Shown here in pieces: positions 1-8,438 of a DNA stretch of 14,091 nt. Below the pieces are notes generated by a model that was not told the DNA's origin, did not search any database, and worked only from the letters and a program-made list of their open reading frames with translations. The first letter of the stretch is position 1, and each line of letters begins with the position of its first letter. Source of the stretch: Deltaproteobacteria bacterium (GTDB lineage Bacteria; Desulfobacterota; Desulfobacteria; Desulfobacterales; Desulfobacteraceae); assembly GCA_019314105.1 (NCBI GenBank), contig JAFCZY010000063.1, positions 1 to 14,091 of the forward strand, given 5' to 3'. The position numbers and the translations under genes are program-made.

Positions 1-1449
1 AATGATGTCCGAAACCTGGTCTACTCCGGGCACTGCATCAAGAACGCAGGGCTCCATCATCAGGTCGTCATCACCATGATGGAACTGCCTCCCGGCTGTA
101 GCGGATCCCATGATCCGGAGTTTTATTTAAAAACCTTGAAGGATATTCTTGATTCAGGGGTTCCTTATGATTCCATCTGTTTCAAAGATGCCTCAGGAAC
201 CTCCAATCCCAAAAAGGTGTATGACACTGTCAAGGCGGCCAGAAAACTTCTGGGAGACCAAGAGGCCATCTGGATGCACACCCATGAAACCGCAGGCATC
301 GGCGTGGTCCAATACAAGGCTGCAGTGGAAGCCGGTTGTGACGGCATCTGCCTGGCCCGCTCTCCCCTGTCCGGTGGTACCTGCCAGCCGGATATGATTT
401 CCATGTGGCATGCACTGAAAGGAACCCAATACTTTCTGGATATTGATGTCAATAAGATTCTGGAGGCCAACCATGTTCAAGAGGAATGTCTTGCAGATTA
501 CTTCTTTCCGCCGGAGGCACAAAAGGTGTCTTCCGAGGTGATCCTTTCCCCCATGCCTGGAGGCGCCTTGACTGCCAATACCATGATGATGCGCGATACG
601 GGTACCCTCCATCTTTATCCCAAGGTGATCAATGCCATGTCCGAATGTATTGCCAAAGGAGGCTTTGGCACATCGGTCACCCCGGTTTCCCAGTTTTATT
701 TCCAGCAGGCCTACACCAATGTGACCCAGGGACCCTGGAAAAAGATAACAGATGGGTATGGTAAAATGGTGCTGGGATATTTCGGCAGAACACCAGTGCC
801 GCCAGACCCTGATATTGTCCGAATCGCTGAAAAGCAGATGGGAATGCCGGTCTTTGATGGAGATCCCCTGGATATTATTGAACCGGGCATCCCAAAAGCC
901 AAAAAGATCCTTGAGGATGAAGGACTTCCTGTGACCGAGGAAAATCTTTTTATCATCGGCGCCCTGACAACAGCAGGTGGAAACAAGGGCCTGGATTTCC
1001 TCAAAGGGGACAGGCCCATCAACGTCCGTAAGTTAACCCCAAAAAATGATTCATCCCAGGAGAGGAAACTATTGTCTGATCCTCTCCCCAATGAAGGAGA
1101 TATGACCATGTTTAAATATAAAGTGACTGTTGACGGAAAAAGTTATGACGTAATTGTAGAAAATGAAACCGGAGAAGTTGCAGGTATCAGTTCGCCTTCA
1201 GCCGAGCAAGAGTCAAGCCCGGCTGAAAAATCCGTCCTGGAAATCAAAGCCCAGCTGCCGGGAAATGTATATGAAATCCTGTTTGCTGTCGGGGATCAGA
1301 TAAGTGAAGGAGAAACCCTGATAGTTCTGGAAGCCATGAAAATGGAAACACCTGTTATTTCGCCCTATAATGGTATCATCAAATCAATCGAAGTGGCTAA
1401 GGGACAAATTGTGCAGTCAGGCCAGGTTCTCCTGACCCTTAATCAATAG
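1..1449 (+). CDS. oadA: Oxaloacetate decarboxylase alpha / pyruvate carboxylase subunit B-like protein with C-terminal biotin carrier (5' partial)
   Basis: The reading frame is open from base 1, so the start lies upstream; 482 residues are visible. The protein transfers carboxyl groups between a 2-oxo acid and biotin: in a sodium pump it decarboxylates oxaloacetate, in a pyruvate carboxylase it makes oxaloacetate. Visible landmarks are the lysine of FKDASG (codon 184-186), matching the carboxylated active-site lysine of the family, the metal-binding MHTHE histidines (codons 277 and 283), the PMPGG stretch, and a C-terminal biotinyl domain with EAMKMET whose biotin lysine is codon 1339-1341. 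The ATG at 76 is internal and not the true start. OadB follows 24 bases later with a ribosome site in the gap, which favours the decarboxylase pump role. A pyruvate carboxylase B subunit remains possible, since the two families share this architecture. Confidence 0.88.
   Translation, partial: NDVRNLVYSGHCIKNAGLHHQVVITMMELPPGCSGSHDPEFYLKTLKDILDSGVPYDSICFKDASGTSNPKKVYDTVKAARKLLGDQEAIWMHTHETAGIGVVQYKAAVEAGCDGICLARSPLSGGTCQPDMISMWHALKGTQYFLDIDVNKILEANHVQEECLADYFFPPEAQKVSSEVILSPMPGGALTANTMMMRDTGTLHLYPKVINAMSECIAKGGFGTSVTPVSQFYFQQAYTNVTQGPWKKITDGYGKMVLGYFGRTPVPPDPDIVRIAEKQMGMPVFDGDPLDIIEPGIPKAKKILEDEGLPVTEENLFIIGALTTAGGNKGLDFLKGDRPINVRKLTPKNDSSQERKLLSDPLPNEGDMTMFKYKVTVDGKSYDVIVENETGEVAGISSPSAEQESSPAEKSVLEIKAQLPGNVYEILFAVGDQISEGETLIVLEAMKMETPVISPYNGIIKSIEVAKGQIVQSGQVLLTLNQ
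1094..1110 (+). promoter_or_regulatory. Possible internal translation start for a free biotin carrier domain
   Basis: Inside the oadA-like gene, AAGGAGA at 1094-1100 lies seven bases before an in-frame ATG at 1108. Starting there would give a 113-residue protein beginning MFKYKVTVDGK, which resembles the beginning of stand-alone biotin carrier subunits of decarboxylases and transcarboxylases, and would contain the whole biotinyl domain including EAMKMET. The site may be a relic of a fusion between a carboxyltransferase gene and a carrier gene, or may still be used. The sequence is seen directly; use in the cell is inference. Confidence 0.35.
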
Positions 1450-1473
1450 CAGCAAGGTCCAAAGGATTTTATT

Positions 1474-2775
1474 ATGTTTGTAAGAAAACCGTTCATTATC
1501 ATTGGCTGTTTTATTGTGCTGCTGTTTTCAATGATGTCCGCTGCCCATGCAGGCACCTTGCCCCAGCCTGCCAGCCAAGGGCACACCCTGCTTCCGTCCA
1601 TTGCCGACATGATCATCAATTTCGGAGAATCAACCGGCCTGTTCAGCTTTTTTTCCCCTGGCACAGGAAATAATTTTAAGGGAATTGGACAGTTCTTTAT
1701 GATCGGCGTGGGAATTTTGCTGTTATACCTTGCCATCAGCAAAAATTTTGAACCGCTTCTCCTGGTTCCCATGGGGTTTGGTGCCATTCTGGCCAATACA
1801 CCCCTGGTTGCCATGTCCGATCCAGGCGGTGTGCTGTATTATATTTATACCATTGGAATCAAAACAGGCGTTTTCCCCCTCCTGATTTTCATGGGTGTCG
1901 GGGCCATGACCGATTTTGGTCCGCTGATCGCCAATCCTAAAACCCTGCTCCTCGGTGCAGCGGCCCAGGTGGGAATTTTTACAACCCTTATCGGAGCACT
2001 GATTCTGTCTGAATTTATCCCTGGCATAAATTTTGATCTGTTCGATGCCGCCTCCATCGGTATTATCGGAGGAGCAGACGGCCCTACGGCCATTTTTCTG
2101 GCAAGTCAGCTGTCGCCGCGTCTTCTGGGTTCCATTGCCGTGGCAGCTTACTCCTACATGGCGCTGGTGCCACTCATCCAGCCGCCCATCATGCGCGCGC
2201 TGACCACCGTGGAGGAACGTAAGATCCGCATGAAACAGATGAGACATGTGGGAAAAGTCGAAAAGATAATATTTCCCCTCTCTGTCTTAGGGCTCTGTGT
2301 TTTGCTTTTGCCATCAGCCGCACCCCTCATCGGCTTTTTCATGTTCGGAAATCTGATGCGGGAATGCAAAGTGGTGGACCGGTTATCTAAAACCACACAA
2401 AATGCTTTGATCAATATTGTTACCATCCTTCTGGGATTAGGTGTCGGAGCCCAGCTTTCCGCCCATCAGTTTTTGAATCTTTCAACACTGGGCATTCTCT
2501 TTCTGGGCGCCATCGCCTTTTCCATTGGAACAGCATCGGGTATTCTCATGGCAAAGCTGATGAATCTCTTTTCTGAAACAAAAATCAATCCCTTGATCGG
2601 CTCGGCAGGCGTATCTGCCGTTCCCATGGCTGCCCGGGTGAGTCAGAAAGTCGGCATGGAGGCAGACCCCCAGAATATTCTTCTCATGCATGCCATGGGC
2701 CCCAATGTTGCCGGTGTTATCGGTTCTGCGGTTGCCGCAGGCGTGTTGTTGACATTAAAGAGTCTTGCGATGTAA
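1474..2775 (+). CDS. oadB: Sodium-pumping decarboxylase beta subunit (OadB family)
   Basis: This 433-residue integral membrane protein is the Na+-translocating subunit that decarboxylates carboxybiotin and exports Na+. It starts with a hydrophobic leader ending in AHAG near residue 26 that resembles a signal peptide, then a core of many hydrophobic helices. Family hallmarks are visible: [18 protein letters not shown] (91-108), GGADGPT (199-205) containing the essential intramembrane aspartate (D202 here), [14 protein letters not shown] (225-238) and [12 protein letters not shown] near the C-terminus. The length agrees with characterised OadB proteins of about 430 residues. AAAGGATT precedes the ATG at a suitable distance. 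It follows the oadA-like gene by 24 bases and is very likely cotranscribed. No small gamma subunit gene follows; one could lie upstream of the window. GcdB and MmdB paralogues are hard to distinguish by sequence alone. Confidence 0.93.
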   Translation: MFVRKPFIIIGCFIVLLFSMMSAAHAGTLPQPASQGHTLLPSIADMIINFGESTGLFSFFSPGTGNNFKGIGQFFMIGVGILLLYLAISKNFEPLLLVPMGFGAILANTPLVAMSDPGGVLYYIYTIGIKTGVFPLLIFMGVGAMTDFGPLIANPKTLLLGAAAQVGIFTTLIGALILSEFIPGINFDLFDAASIGIIGGADGPTAIFLASQLSPRLLGSIAVAAYSYMALVPLIQPPIMRALTTVEERKIRMKQMRHVGKVEKIIFPLSVLGLCVLLLPSAAPLIGFFMFGNLMRECKVVDRLSKTTQNALINIVTILLGLGVGAQLSAHQFLNLSTLGILFLGAIAFSIGTASGILMAKLMNLFSETKINPLIGSAGVSAVPMAARVSQKVGMEADPQNILLMHAMGPNVAGVIGSAVAAGVLLTLKSLAM

Positions 2776-2809
2776 TAGTAAATAGTTTGGATCATACGAG
2801 GAGAAAGAA

Positions 2810-3118
2810 ATGACCATCCGTGTACTGATGACCAGAAAAGTTCCCAAGCTGACCGGTGGCCTGGACGTAGCCCTGCTGCCGACGTTGTCTGAAATGCTCA
2901 TTGAACTCCGGGCCCTGGCGGATCGCCAGCCAGGCTATATTTCCGGGGAGACCCTTAGAAATGTGGACGATCGCAATGAGTATCTTGTGATCAGCACATG
3001 GAAAACCCTTGAAGCCTGGAACTGGTGGTTTCGGAACAATGAACGGGCCGAACTGGAAGGCAGGGTCGATGCCCTGCTGGGAACGACAACAGTTTACAAG
3101 GTTTTCGGTTATGATTAG
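2810..3118 (+). CDS. Antibiotic biosynthesis monooxygenase (ABM) domain protein
   Basis: A 102-residue single-domain protein with the ABM ferredoxin-like pattern: a beta strand at the N-terminus (IRVLMTRKVP), a helix (LPTLSEMLIELRALADRQPG), then YISGETLRNVDD and EYLVISTWKTLEAWNWW, and a short C-terminal strand (TTVYKVFGYD). Members of this superfamily are small dimeric proteins that include heme-degrading enzymes, quinol monooxygenases and many of unknown role. I see nothing that fixes a substrate, so only the fold is assigned. The ATG has a strong ribosome site, GAGGAGAAAG, a few bases upstream. It lies 34 bases after oadB and 32 before mntP, so read-through from the oad genes is possible. 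Confidence 0.75.
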   Translation: MTIRVLMTRKVPKLTGGLDVALLPTLSEMLIELRALADRQPGYISGETLRNVDDRNEYLVISTWKTLEAWNWWFRNNERAELEGRVDALLGTTTVYKVFGYD

Positions 3119-3150
3119 AGTTTTATCCGCTATGAAATATTGAAAAATCC

Positions 3151-3711
3151 ATGACAACATTTGAAATTATTATTATTGCTGTAGGGCTTGCCATGGATGC
3201 CTCGGCTGTCTCTCTTGCAGCAGCTGCCGCAGGATATGCAAAAGATATCAGGGCCAAATTCCGACTCTCTTTTCATTTCGGACTATTCCAGTTTTTAATG
3301 CCGGTTCTGGGCTGGTTTCTGGGTATCCGTTTTGTGTCCTATTTTAAAGCCTTTGATCACTGGATTGCTTTTTTTCTTCTGGCCTTTATCGGCATCAGAA
3401 TGATTCGTGACGGATTAGGGACTTCATCTGTTATACAAAAAAATGATCCATCCAGAGGAATGACAATGGTGATGCTCAGTGTGGCGACCAGTATAGATGC
3501 ACTGGCAGTGGGGTTAAGTCTTGCCATGCTGGATGTAAATATTTGGTATCCGAGTATCATGATCGGTGTGATCACAACAGGCATGTCACTTGCCGCCATT
3601 AAAATTGGAACCAGACTCGGAATTTTGTTTGGTAAACGGATGGAAATTGTTGGGGGCGTCGTGCTGATCCTGATCGGGTTCCGGATCTTATATTCTCATT
3701 TAATCCCATAA
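3151..3711 (+). CDS. mntP: Manganese efflux pump MntP family protein
   Basis: A 186-residue membrane protein with about six hydrophobic segments and the internal twofold repeat of the MntP (DUF204) family. The first repeat carries GLAMDASAVSLA (residues 12-23) and the second SIDALAVGLSLA (114-125); the intramembrane aspartates D16 and D116 are those the family uses for Mn2+ export. The length is typical (about 185-190). The gap from the preceding gene is only 32 bases, which leaves no room for a manganese riboswitch directly in front. The ribosome site is weak (GAAAAATCC before the ATG), suggesting modest expression or coupling to the upstream gene. Function is by family; export of other divalent ions is not excluded. 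Confidence 0.92.
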   Translation: MTTFEIIIIAVGLAMDASAVSLAAAAAGYAKDIRAKFRLSFHFGLFQFLMPVLGWFLGIRFVSYFKAFDHWIAFFLLAFIGIRMIRDGLGTSSVIQKNDPSRGMTMVMLSVATSIDALAVGLSLAMLDVNIWYPSIMIGVITTGMSLAAIKIGTRLGILFGKRMEIVGGVVLILIGFRILYSHLIP

Positions 3712-3733
3712 TCTTAAATTATATAAAGCACTC

Positions 3734-5854
3734 ATGAAAATAATCGATAGTATAAGCTCGGAAATGAATTTGGAAACAGCCAGAGTCTCAGCGGTAGTTC
3801 AATTGCTGGATCAGGGCGCCACCATCCCTTTTATCGCCCGGTATCGGAAAGAAGTGACCCAGTCTTTGGATGAAGTCGCCATTGCCGATATTCGAGATCG
3901 CATAGAGCAATTAACGGCACTCAATAATAGGAAAGAAGCAATCTTCAAGTCTTTAAAAGAACGTGAACTGCTAACGGAGGCATTATTGGCAGATATTCAA
4001 AATACGCGGTCAATCATTGAGCTTGAAGATATCTATGAAAAATACCGACCGAAGAAAAGAACCCGGGCACAGATGGCAAGGGAAAAAGGTCTTGAGCCTC
4101 TGGCAGCATTTCTCTGGCAACAATCCGATCAGAATCCACTGCGTGAAGCAGAAAAATATCTCTCCTCTCAAAAAGAAGTTGAATCGGTTAAAGAAGCCCT
4201 GTCCGGCGCCAGGGATATTATTGCCCAAAATGTGAACGAAGATGTTGATGTCAGGGCGGGTATCAGGAAATTATTTTCAGATACCGCACAGATTCAATCC
4301 AGGGTAAAAAAAACAAAAGAAGAGGAAGGTATAAAATTTAAGGATTATTTTGACTGGTCGGAAACAGCCGTTAAGACACCTTCCCATCGGATACTGGCCA
4401 TGCTCAGAGGACAAAATGAGTCTATCCTTTCCGTCCGTATTTTGCCGGATGAAGAAAGGGCGATTCATCTGATTGAAAGCCGGATCATCAAAAATAAATC
4501 TTTGTCAGCACAGGAAGTCAAATCTGCCATAAAAGACAGCTATAAAAGACTCTTGTCCAAATCCATTGAAAAGGAATGTATCAGTGAATTAAAGGCAAAA
4601 GCAGATGAAATCGCCATAGGTGTTTTTGCCGGGAATTTAAAAGAACTGCTGTTGTCTGCGCCTCTGGGGCAAAAAAGAACTCTTGCTATTGATCCGGGAT
4701 TCAGAACCGGTTGTAAGGTGGTTTGCCTTGATGCACAGGGAAATCTTTTACACCATGATTTGATTTTCCCCCATTTCAATAATGATGAAAAAGCAAAAAA
4801 GATCGTATTAACTCTTGTAAAAAAATATGCAATCGAGGCCATTGCCATTGGTAATGGAACGGCTGGACGGGAGACCGACGCCTTTGTAAAAAGCCTGGGA
4901 CTGGATAGCCATATTCATATTGTCATGGTGGATGAAAGCGGGGCATCTATTTATTCTGCTTCAAAGATTGCCAGAGAAGAGTTCCCGGATCATGATATTA
5001 CGGTCAGGGGGGCTGTCTCCATCGGCAGAAGGCTTTTAGATCCTTTGGCGGAACTGGTCAAGCTGGATCCCAAATCCATTGGTGTGGGGCAGTATCAGCA
5101 TGATGTGGATCAAAAATTATTAAAAAAATCCCTGGATGATGTGGTGATATCCTGTGTGAATCAGGTCGGGGTTGAGGCCAATACGGCAAGCCGTGAATTG
5201 CTTTGCCGGGTGTCGGGGTTGAATGATACCATTGCCGCCAATATGATTCAGTTCCGTAATGAAAATGGTCCGTTTGCATCCAGAAAAGATTTTTTAAAAG
5301 TGCCAAGGCTTGGGCCAAAGGCATTTGAACAGGCCGCAGGCTTTTTAAGGCTTCATACGGCAAAGCTTGCCTTGGATAAAAGTGGTATTCATCCTGAATC
5401 CTATAAAATTGTTGATAAAATGGCAAAAGATGCCGGGCTTGGCATTGAAGACCTTATGATGAACACCGAAAAGATCACTAAAATTGATCTGAATCGATAT
5501 ATCACCGATACCATTGGGCTGCCAACCCTTAAGGATATTGTGAAAGAACTGGCAAGTCCCGGACGTGACCCCAGAAAAGAATTTAAGGCCTTTTCCTTTG
5601 ACGATACCATCCATGATATCAAGGATCTTGTGCCGGGAATGAAGGTACCGGGGATTGTGACAAATGTTACCGCCTTTGGTGCTTTTGTAGACATTGGTGT
5701 TCATCAGGACGGTCTTGTTCATATCAGCCAGATGGCAGATCGCTTTATTAAAGATCCCAATGAAATTGTTAGCGTCCGGCAGGCTGTTATGGTAACGATT
5801 CTCGAAATAGATGTGAAAAGAAAAAGGATTTCTCTTTCCATGAAGGAAAATTAA
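3734..5854 (+). CDS. tex: Tex family RNA-binding transcription accessory protein
   Basis: A 706-residue cytoplasmic nucleic-acid-binding protein. Domains in order: a helical N-terminal region with FIARYRKEVTQSLDE (33-47) and YEKYRPKKRTRAQMAREKGL (101-120), a YqgF/RuvX-like RNase H-fold domain starting near LAIDPGFRTGCKVV (317-330) and including AIGNGTAGRE, a helix-hairpin-helix region with SRELLCRVSGLN and SRKDFLKVPRLGPKAFEQ (516-533), and a C-terminal S1 RNA-binding domain (about 634-703) with VTAFGAFVDIGVHQDGLVHIS. The length is close to that of firmicute Tex and a little shorter than E. coli YhgF. Tex is linked to transcription elongation and toxin expression in some bacteria, but its exact role is unsettled. 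It begins 22 bases after mntP with no obvious strong ribosome site. Confidence 0.95.
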   Translation: MKIIDSISSEMNLETARVSAVVQLLDQGATIPFIARYRKEVTQSLDEVAIADIRDRIEQLTALNNRKEAIFKSLKERELLTEALLADIQNTRSIIELEDIYEKYRPKKRTRAQMAREKGLEPLAAFLWQQSDQNPLREAEKYLSSQKEVESVKEALSGARDIIAQNVNEDVDVRAGIRKLFSDTAQIQSRVKKTKEEEGIKFKDYFDWSETAVKTPSHRILAMLRGQNESILSVRILPDEERAIHLIESRIIKNKSLSAQEVKSAIKDSYKRLLSKSIEKECISELKAKADEIAIGVFAGNLKELLLSAPLGQKRTLAIDPGFRTGCKVVCLDAQGNLLHHDLIFPHFNNDEKAKKIVLTLVKKYAIEAIAIGNGTAGRETDAFVKSLGLDSHIHIVMVDESGASIYSASKIAREEFPDHDITVRGAVSIGRRLLDPLAELVKLDPKSIGVGQYQHDVDQKLLKKSLDDVVISCVNQVGVEANTASRELLCRVSGLNDTIAANMIQFRNENGPFASRKDFLKVPRLGPKAFEQAAGFLRLHTAKLALDKSGIHPESYKIVDKMAKDAGLGIEDLMMNTEKITKIDLNRYITDTIGLPTLKDIVKELASPGRDPRKEFKAFSFDDTIHDIKDLVPGMKVPGIVTNVTAFGAFVDIGVHQDGLVHISQMADRFIKDPNEIVSVRQAVMVTILEIDVKRKRISLSMKEN

Positions 5855-5869
5855 AAATCTTTTTTTACT

Positions 5870-5898
5870 TTGAAATTTAATAATTTCATGGGTATACT
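5870..5898 (+). promoter_or_regulatory. Predicted sigma70-type promoter of the asmA operon
   Basis: TTGAAA at 5870-5875 and TATACT at 5893-5898 are separated by exactly 17 bases, which is near-consensus for a housekeeping promoter; transcription would start around 5905, about 30 bases before the asmA start. It is the best promoter-like match I found by eye between genes in the window. It lies in the 82-base gap between tex and asmA, so it would begin a separate unit of asmA, DUF4126, DUF4197 and possibly the hydrolase gene. Confidence 0.6.
5871..5888. repeat. Perfect 7-bp inverted repeat inside the asmA promoter
   Basis: TGAAATT (5871-5877) and AATTTCA (5882-5888) are exact reverse complements around a 4-base centre. 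The palindrome overlaps most of the -35 box and fills most of the spacer of the predicted promoter, which is where a repressor operator would sit. It is AT-rich and lacks a following T-run, so a terminator is unlikely. Operator function is inference. Confidence 0.45.
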
Positions 5899-5925
5899 TG
5901 GATTTAACCGTTAACCAAAATATTT

Positions 5926-5930
5926 GGAGA
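5926..5930 (+). promoter_or_regulatory. Ribosome binding site deciding the asmA start
   Basis: GGAGA lies six bases before ATG 5937 and downstream of the predicted transcription start near 5905, so it supports 5937 rather than the in-frame TTG at 5898. Confidence 0.65.
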
Positions 5931-5936
5931 AATCCC

Positions 5937-7745
5937 ATGAAAAGCATTCTTAAATGGTTGTTCATTATTGGCGGTGTATTCTTAGTCCTTATTATTGCAG
6001 CCGTCATTATTATCCCTCAATTTATTGATGTTAAAAAATATAAACCCATAATCGAACAAAAAGTCGTGGAAGCGACAGGCCGCTCTTTTACGCTTGGCGA
6101 CGACATAGATTTGTCGATCTTCCCCTGGGTGGGTGTAAAATTGACAGACCTTCATCTGGGCAACCCCACCGGATATAAAGAAAAAGATATGGTTTCGGTG
6201 AAAAATTTTGAGGTCAGACTCAAGGTGATGCCGTTATTGTCAAAACGAATAGAAATTAAAACATTTGTTCTGGACAGCCCTGAAATTTATCTAGAAAAAT
6301 TAAAAAATGGTGCTGCCAACTGGGAGGGAATTGGTAAACAAAAAAAGGGGAAAGCACACAAGGAAAAGAAGACAGAAAAAACATCAACGAGCCAGGAACT
6401 GCCGATCAAATCATTGCTGGTAAATAATTTTTCTATTACAAACGGTCAGTTAATTTATATTGATCAGGGTACAGATCTTAAAAAAGAAATATCAGATGTG
6501 AACCTGAGTTTAGAAGATATCAGTCTTGAAAATCCTATCGCAATGTCGTTGAGCGCCAGAATAGACGGGAAATTGGTTTCTTTAAAAGCACAGTTAAAAG
6601 GGAATAAAGACAGTATGTCCCTGTCTGATGGACTATTGGAACTTGATGATTCAAAGTTAATCTTTTCAGCTTCGGCAAAAGAGTTTTCCAAACCCAACCT
6701 GACGTTTGATCTTCAATTGGATGAGATCGACCTTGACCGGTATCTGCCGGAACCCCCGGCAAAAGAAGAAACGTCCGCCGCAGACGGTACTGCATCATCT
6801 GGAACAGGCAGTGCTGCACCATTAAAAAAAGTAAAATCTACTGAGCCGGCAAAGAAAAAAACAGATTATGGTCCTTTAAGAAAACTGGTTCTGGAGGGGA
6901 AGGTTAAGGTTGGGAAATTAAAGGCCCATGGCGCAATAGTTGAAAATGTTGATGTCCGCATCCTGGCAAAAAACGGCATCATCACCATAGATCCGTTAGG
7001 CTTGAATCTTTACCAGGGAAGTGTTGCATCAAAGATTGAGCTTAACGTTCAAAAAAGTAATCCAAGGACAAAAGTGACCCTTGATGCCAAAGGAATTCAG
7101 GCAGGACCTTTGATGAAAGATGCCCTGCAAAAAGAATTGATTGAGGGAACACTGAAAACCAACATAGGGCTTTCCATGACGGGTGAAACGCCTGATATGA
7201 TTAAGCGGACCTTAACCGGGCAAGGAGAGGTTTTGTTTACTGATGGTGCAGTTATCGGCATCGATCTCGCCAATGCGGTGCGAAATGTCAAATCCGGTTT
7301 TGGAATAGGAGAGCAACCGGCAGAAAAGCCGAGAACGGATTTTGCAGAATTGAAAATTCCGTTTACGGCAAAGAATGGTCTGGTGAATACAACCGAAGCC
7401 GGTCTGATTTCTCCGTTGATCCGGGTCCTTGTAACCGGAAAGATCAATCTTGTAAAAGAGTTGCTTGATTTAAGGGTAGAACCCAAATTTGTCGCCACTC
7501 TGAAAGGCCAGGGGGACACCGAACAGAGATCGGGTCTGATGGTACCTGTTCTGATAACCGGCTCTTTTTCTGAGCCTAAAATTCGACCGGATCTGAAAGG
7601 AATGCTCGATAGTGGCATTATACCGGATGCAGAAGGATTAAAACAAATATTAGGCACAGAAGAAGGCCAGGAAGAAAAAATTGAATCTATTAAAGAAGAT
7701 GTTAAAAAGCAGATTAAAAGCCTGTTCCCAGGTTTAACGAACTAA
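5937..7745 (+). CDS. AsmA family protein
   Basis: A 602-residue envelope protein. An N-terminal membrane anchor (residues 1-27, rich in I, V and L after MKSILKW) is followed by the AsmA pattern: PQFIDVKKYKPIIEQKVVEATGRSFTLGDDIDL, then LTDLHLGNP and VRLKVMPLLSKRIEIKTFVLDSPEIYLE. A low-complexity linker rich in A, S, T and K lies at about 270-305. The C-terminal AsmA repeat part includes GIIT, LNLYQGSVASK and LTGQGEVLFTDGAVIGIDLANAVRN. The family is related to bridge-like lipid-transfer proteins and is tied to outer-membrane lipid balance in Gram-negative bacteria. The start at 5937 is preferred because GGAGA at 5926-5930 lies six bases before it; a TTG at 5898 in the same frame overlaps the -10 box and is not credible. 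DUF4126 follows after 17 bases. Confidence 0.88.
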   Translation: MKSILKWLFIIGGVFLVLIIAAVIIIPQFIDVKKYKPIIEQKVVEATGRSFTLGDDIDLSIFPWVGVKLTDLHLGNPTGYKEKDMVSVKNFEVRLKVMPLLSKRIEIKTFVLDSPEIYLEKLKNGAANWEGIGKQKKGKAHKEKKTEKTSTSQELPIKSLLVNNFSITNGQLIYIDQGTDLKKEISDVNLSLEDISLENPIAMSLSARIDGKLVSLKAQLKGNKDSMSLSDGLLELDDSKLIFSASAKEFSKPNLTFDLQLDEIDLDRYLPEPPAKEETSAADGTASSGTGSAAPLKKVKSTEPAKKKTDYGPLRKLVLEGKVKVGKLKAHGAIVENVDVRILAKNGIITIDPLGLNLYQGSVASKIELNVQKSNPRTKVTLDAKGIQAGPLMKDALQKELIEGTLKTNIGLSMTGETPDMIKRTLTGQGEVLFTDGAVIGIDLANAVRNVKSGFGIGEQPAEKPRTDFAELKIPFTAKNGLVNTTEAGLISPLIRVLVTGKINLVKELLDLRVEPKFVATLKGQGDTEQRSGLMVPVLITGSFSEPKIRPDLKGMLDSGIIPDAEGLKQILGTEEGQEEKIESIKEDVKKQIKSLFPGLTN

Positions 7746-7762
7746 AAGAGAATTGATACCGT

Positions 7763-8438
7763 ATGGATGATTTTAATCAGATTATAGAAACTATTTCATT
7801 GGCCATGGGGGCTGCCTGGGGCAGTGGTATTAATTTGTATGCCACTCTTCTGGTCTTAGGACTTTTGGGAGCGACGGATAATATGGTCCTGCCACAAAGC
7901 CTTGAAATATTAACGAACCCCTTGGTAATCGGGGCAGCAGGGCTGATGTATATTGTGGAATTCGTTGCCGATAAAATTCCGGGAGTTGATACGGGATGGG
8001 ATACCCTGCACACTTTTGTGAGAATCCCGGCAGGCGGCTGCGGGCGCCGTGGGGGATGTGAATCCGGCTGTTGCAGTTGCGGCAGGCATTTTAGGGGGAG
8101 GACTTTCCGCCAGCACCCATGCAGCCAAATCCGGCACCCGCCTGTTGATTAATACTTCTCCCGAGCCGGTATCCAACTGGACCGCCTCTGTCCTTGAAGA
8201 TGTGGCAGTGATTACAGGGGTGTGGGCAGCTCTTGTTCACCCCTGGGTGTTTTTGGTGATACTGATTCTGTTTATTCTTTTACTGATATGGTTTTTACCC
8301 AGATTGTGGGGTGCCATTAAAAAGTTTTTTGCGTTCCTGGGCAGAATTTTTGGCATAAAAAATAAACATAAGGATTTAAAGTTGGACAGCAGCGGCGATT
8401 CGATAACGGAGGAAGAAAATGAGAAACATAAACACTAA
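7763..8438 (+). pseudogene. DUF4126 membrane protein, split by a one-base frameshift
   Basis: Two overlapping frames carry one DUF4126-like protein. The first runs from ATG 7763 and reads sensibly to DTLHTFVRIPAGG, then turns into C-, G- and R-rich nonsense to a stop at 8152. The second frame continues with GDVNPAVAVAAGILGG, THAAKSGTRLLINTSPEP, SNWTASVLEDV and a hydrophobic C-terminal segment, ending at 8438. Removing one G at 8036 or 8037 restores IPAGAAGAVGDVNPAV and an uninterrupted 224-residue protein. The hydrophobic segments suggest an inner-membrane protein of unknown function. It follows asmA by 17 bases and its end overlaps the next gene by 20 bases. A sequencing error, a recent mutation or a real +1 frameshift would all look the same here; I consider the first two most likely. 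Confidence 0.82.

Noticed and set aside
193..612. 139-codon open frame on the minus strand
   Set aside because: It lies opposite the oadA-like gene, has no recognisable family sequence and is a shadow of the codon pattern on the other strand.
1723..2247. 174-codon minus-strand frame rich in H, G and Q
   Set aside because: It is opposite the clearly conserved OadB core; the composition is that of an antisense shadow.
3119..3150. Manganese riboswitch in front of mntP
   Set aside because: The 32-base gap is too short for the known yybP-ykoY element, and no conserved loops are visible.
5835..5866. Possible tex terminator: a TTTCC/GGAAA stem followed by a run of T
   Set aside because: The stem has only five pairs, overlaps the end of the coding region and lies about ten bases from the T-run, too weak to call.
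5345..6007. 220-codon minus-strand frame across the tex/asmA gap
   Set aside because: It overlaps the Tex S1 domain and the asmA promoter and start, has no family features and no ribosome site that I could see.
8030..8055. Programmed +1 frameshift in DUF4126
   Set aside because: No slow codon, stop codon or Shine-Dalgarno-like stimulator stands at the shift point; an extra base is simpler, although recoding is not formally excluded.
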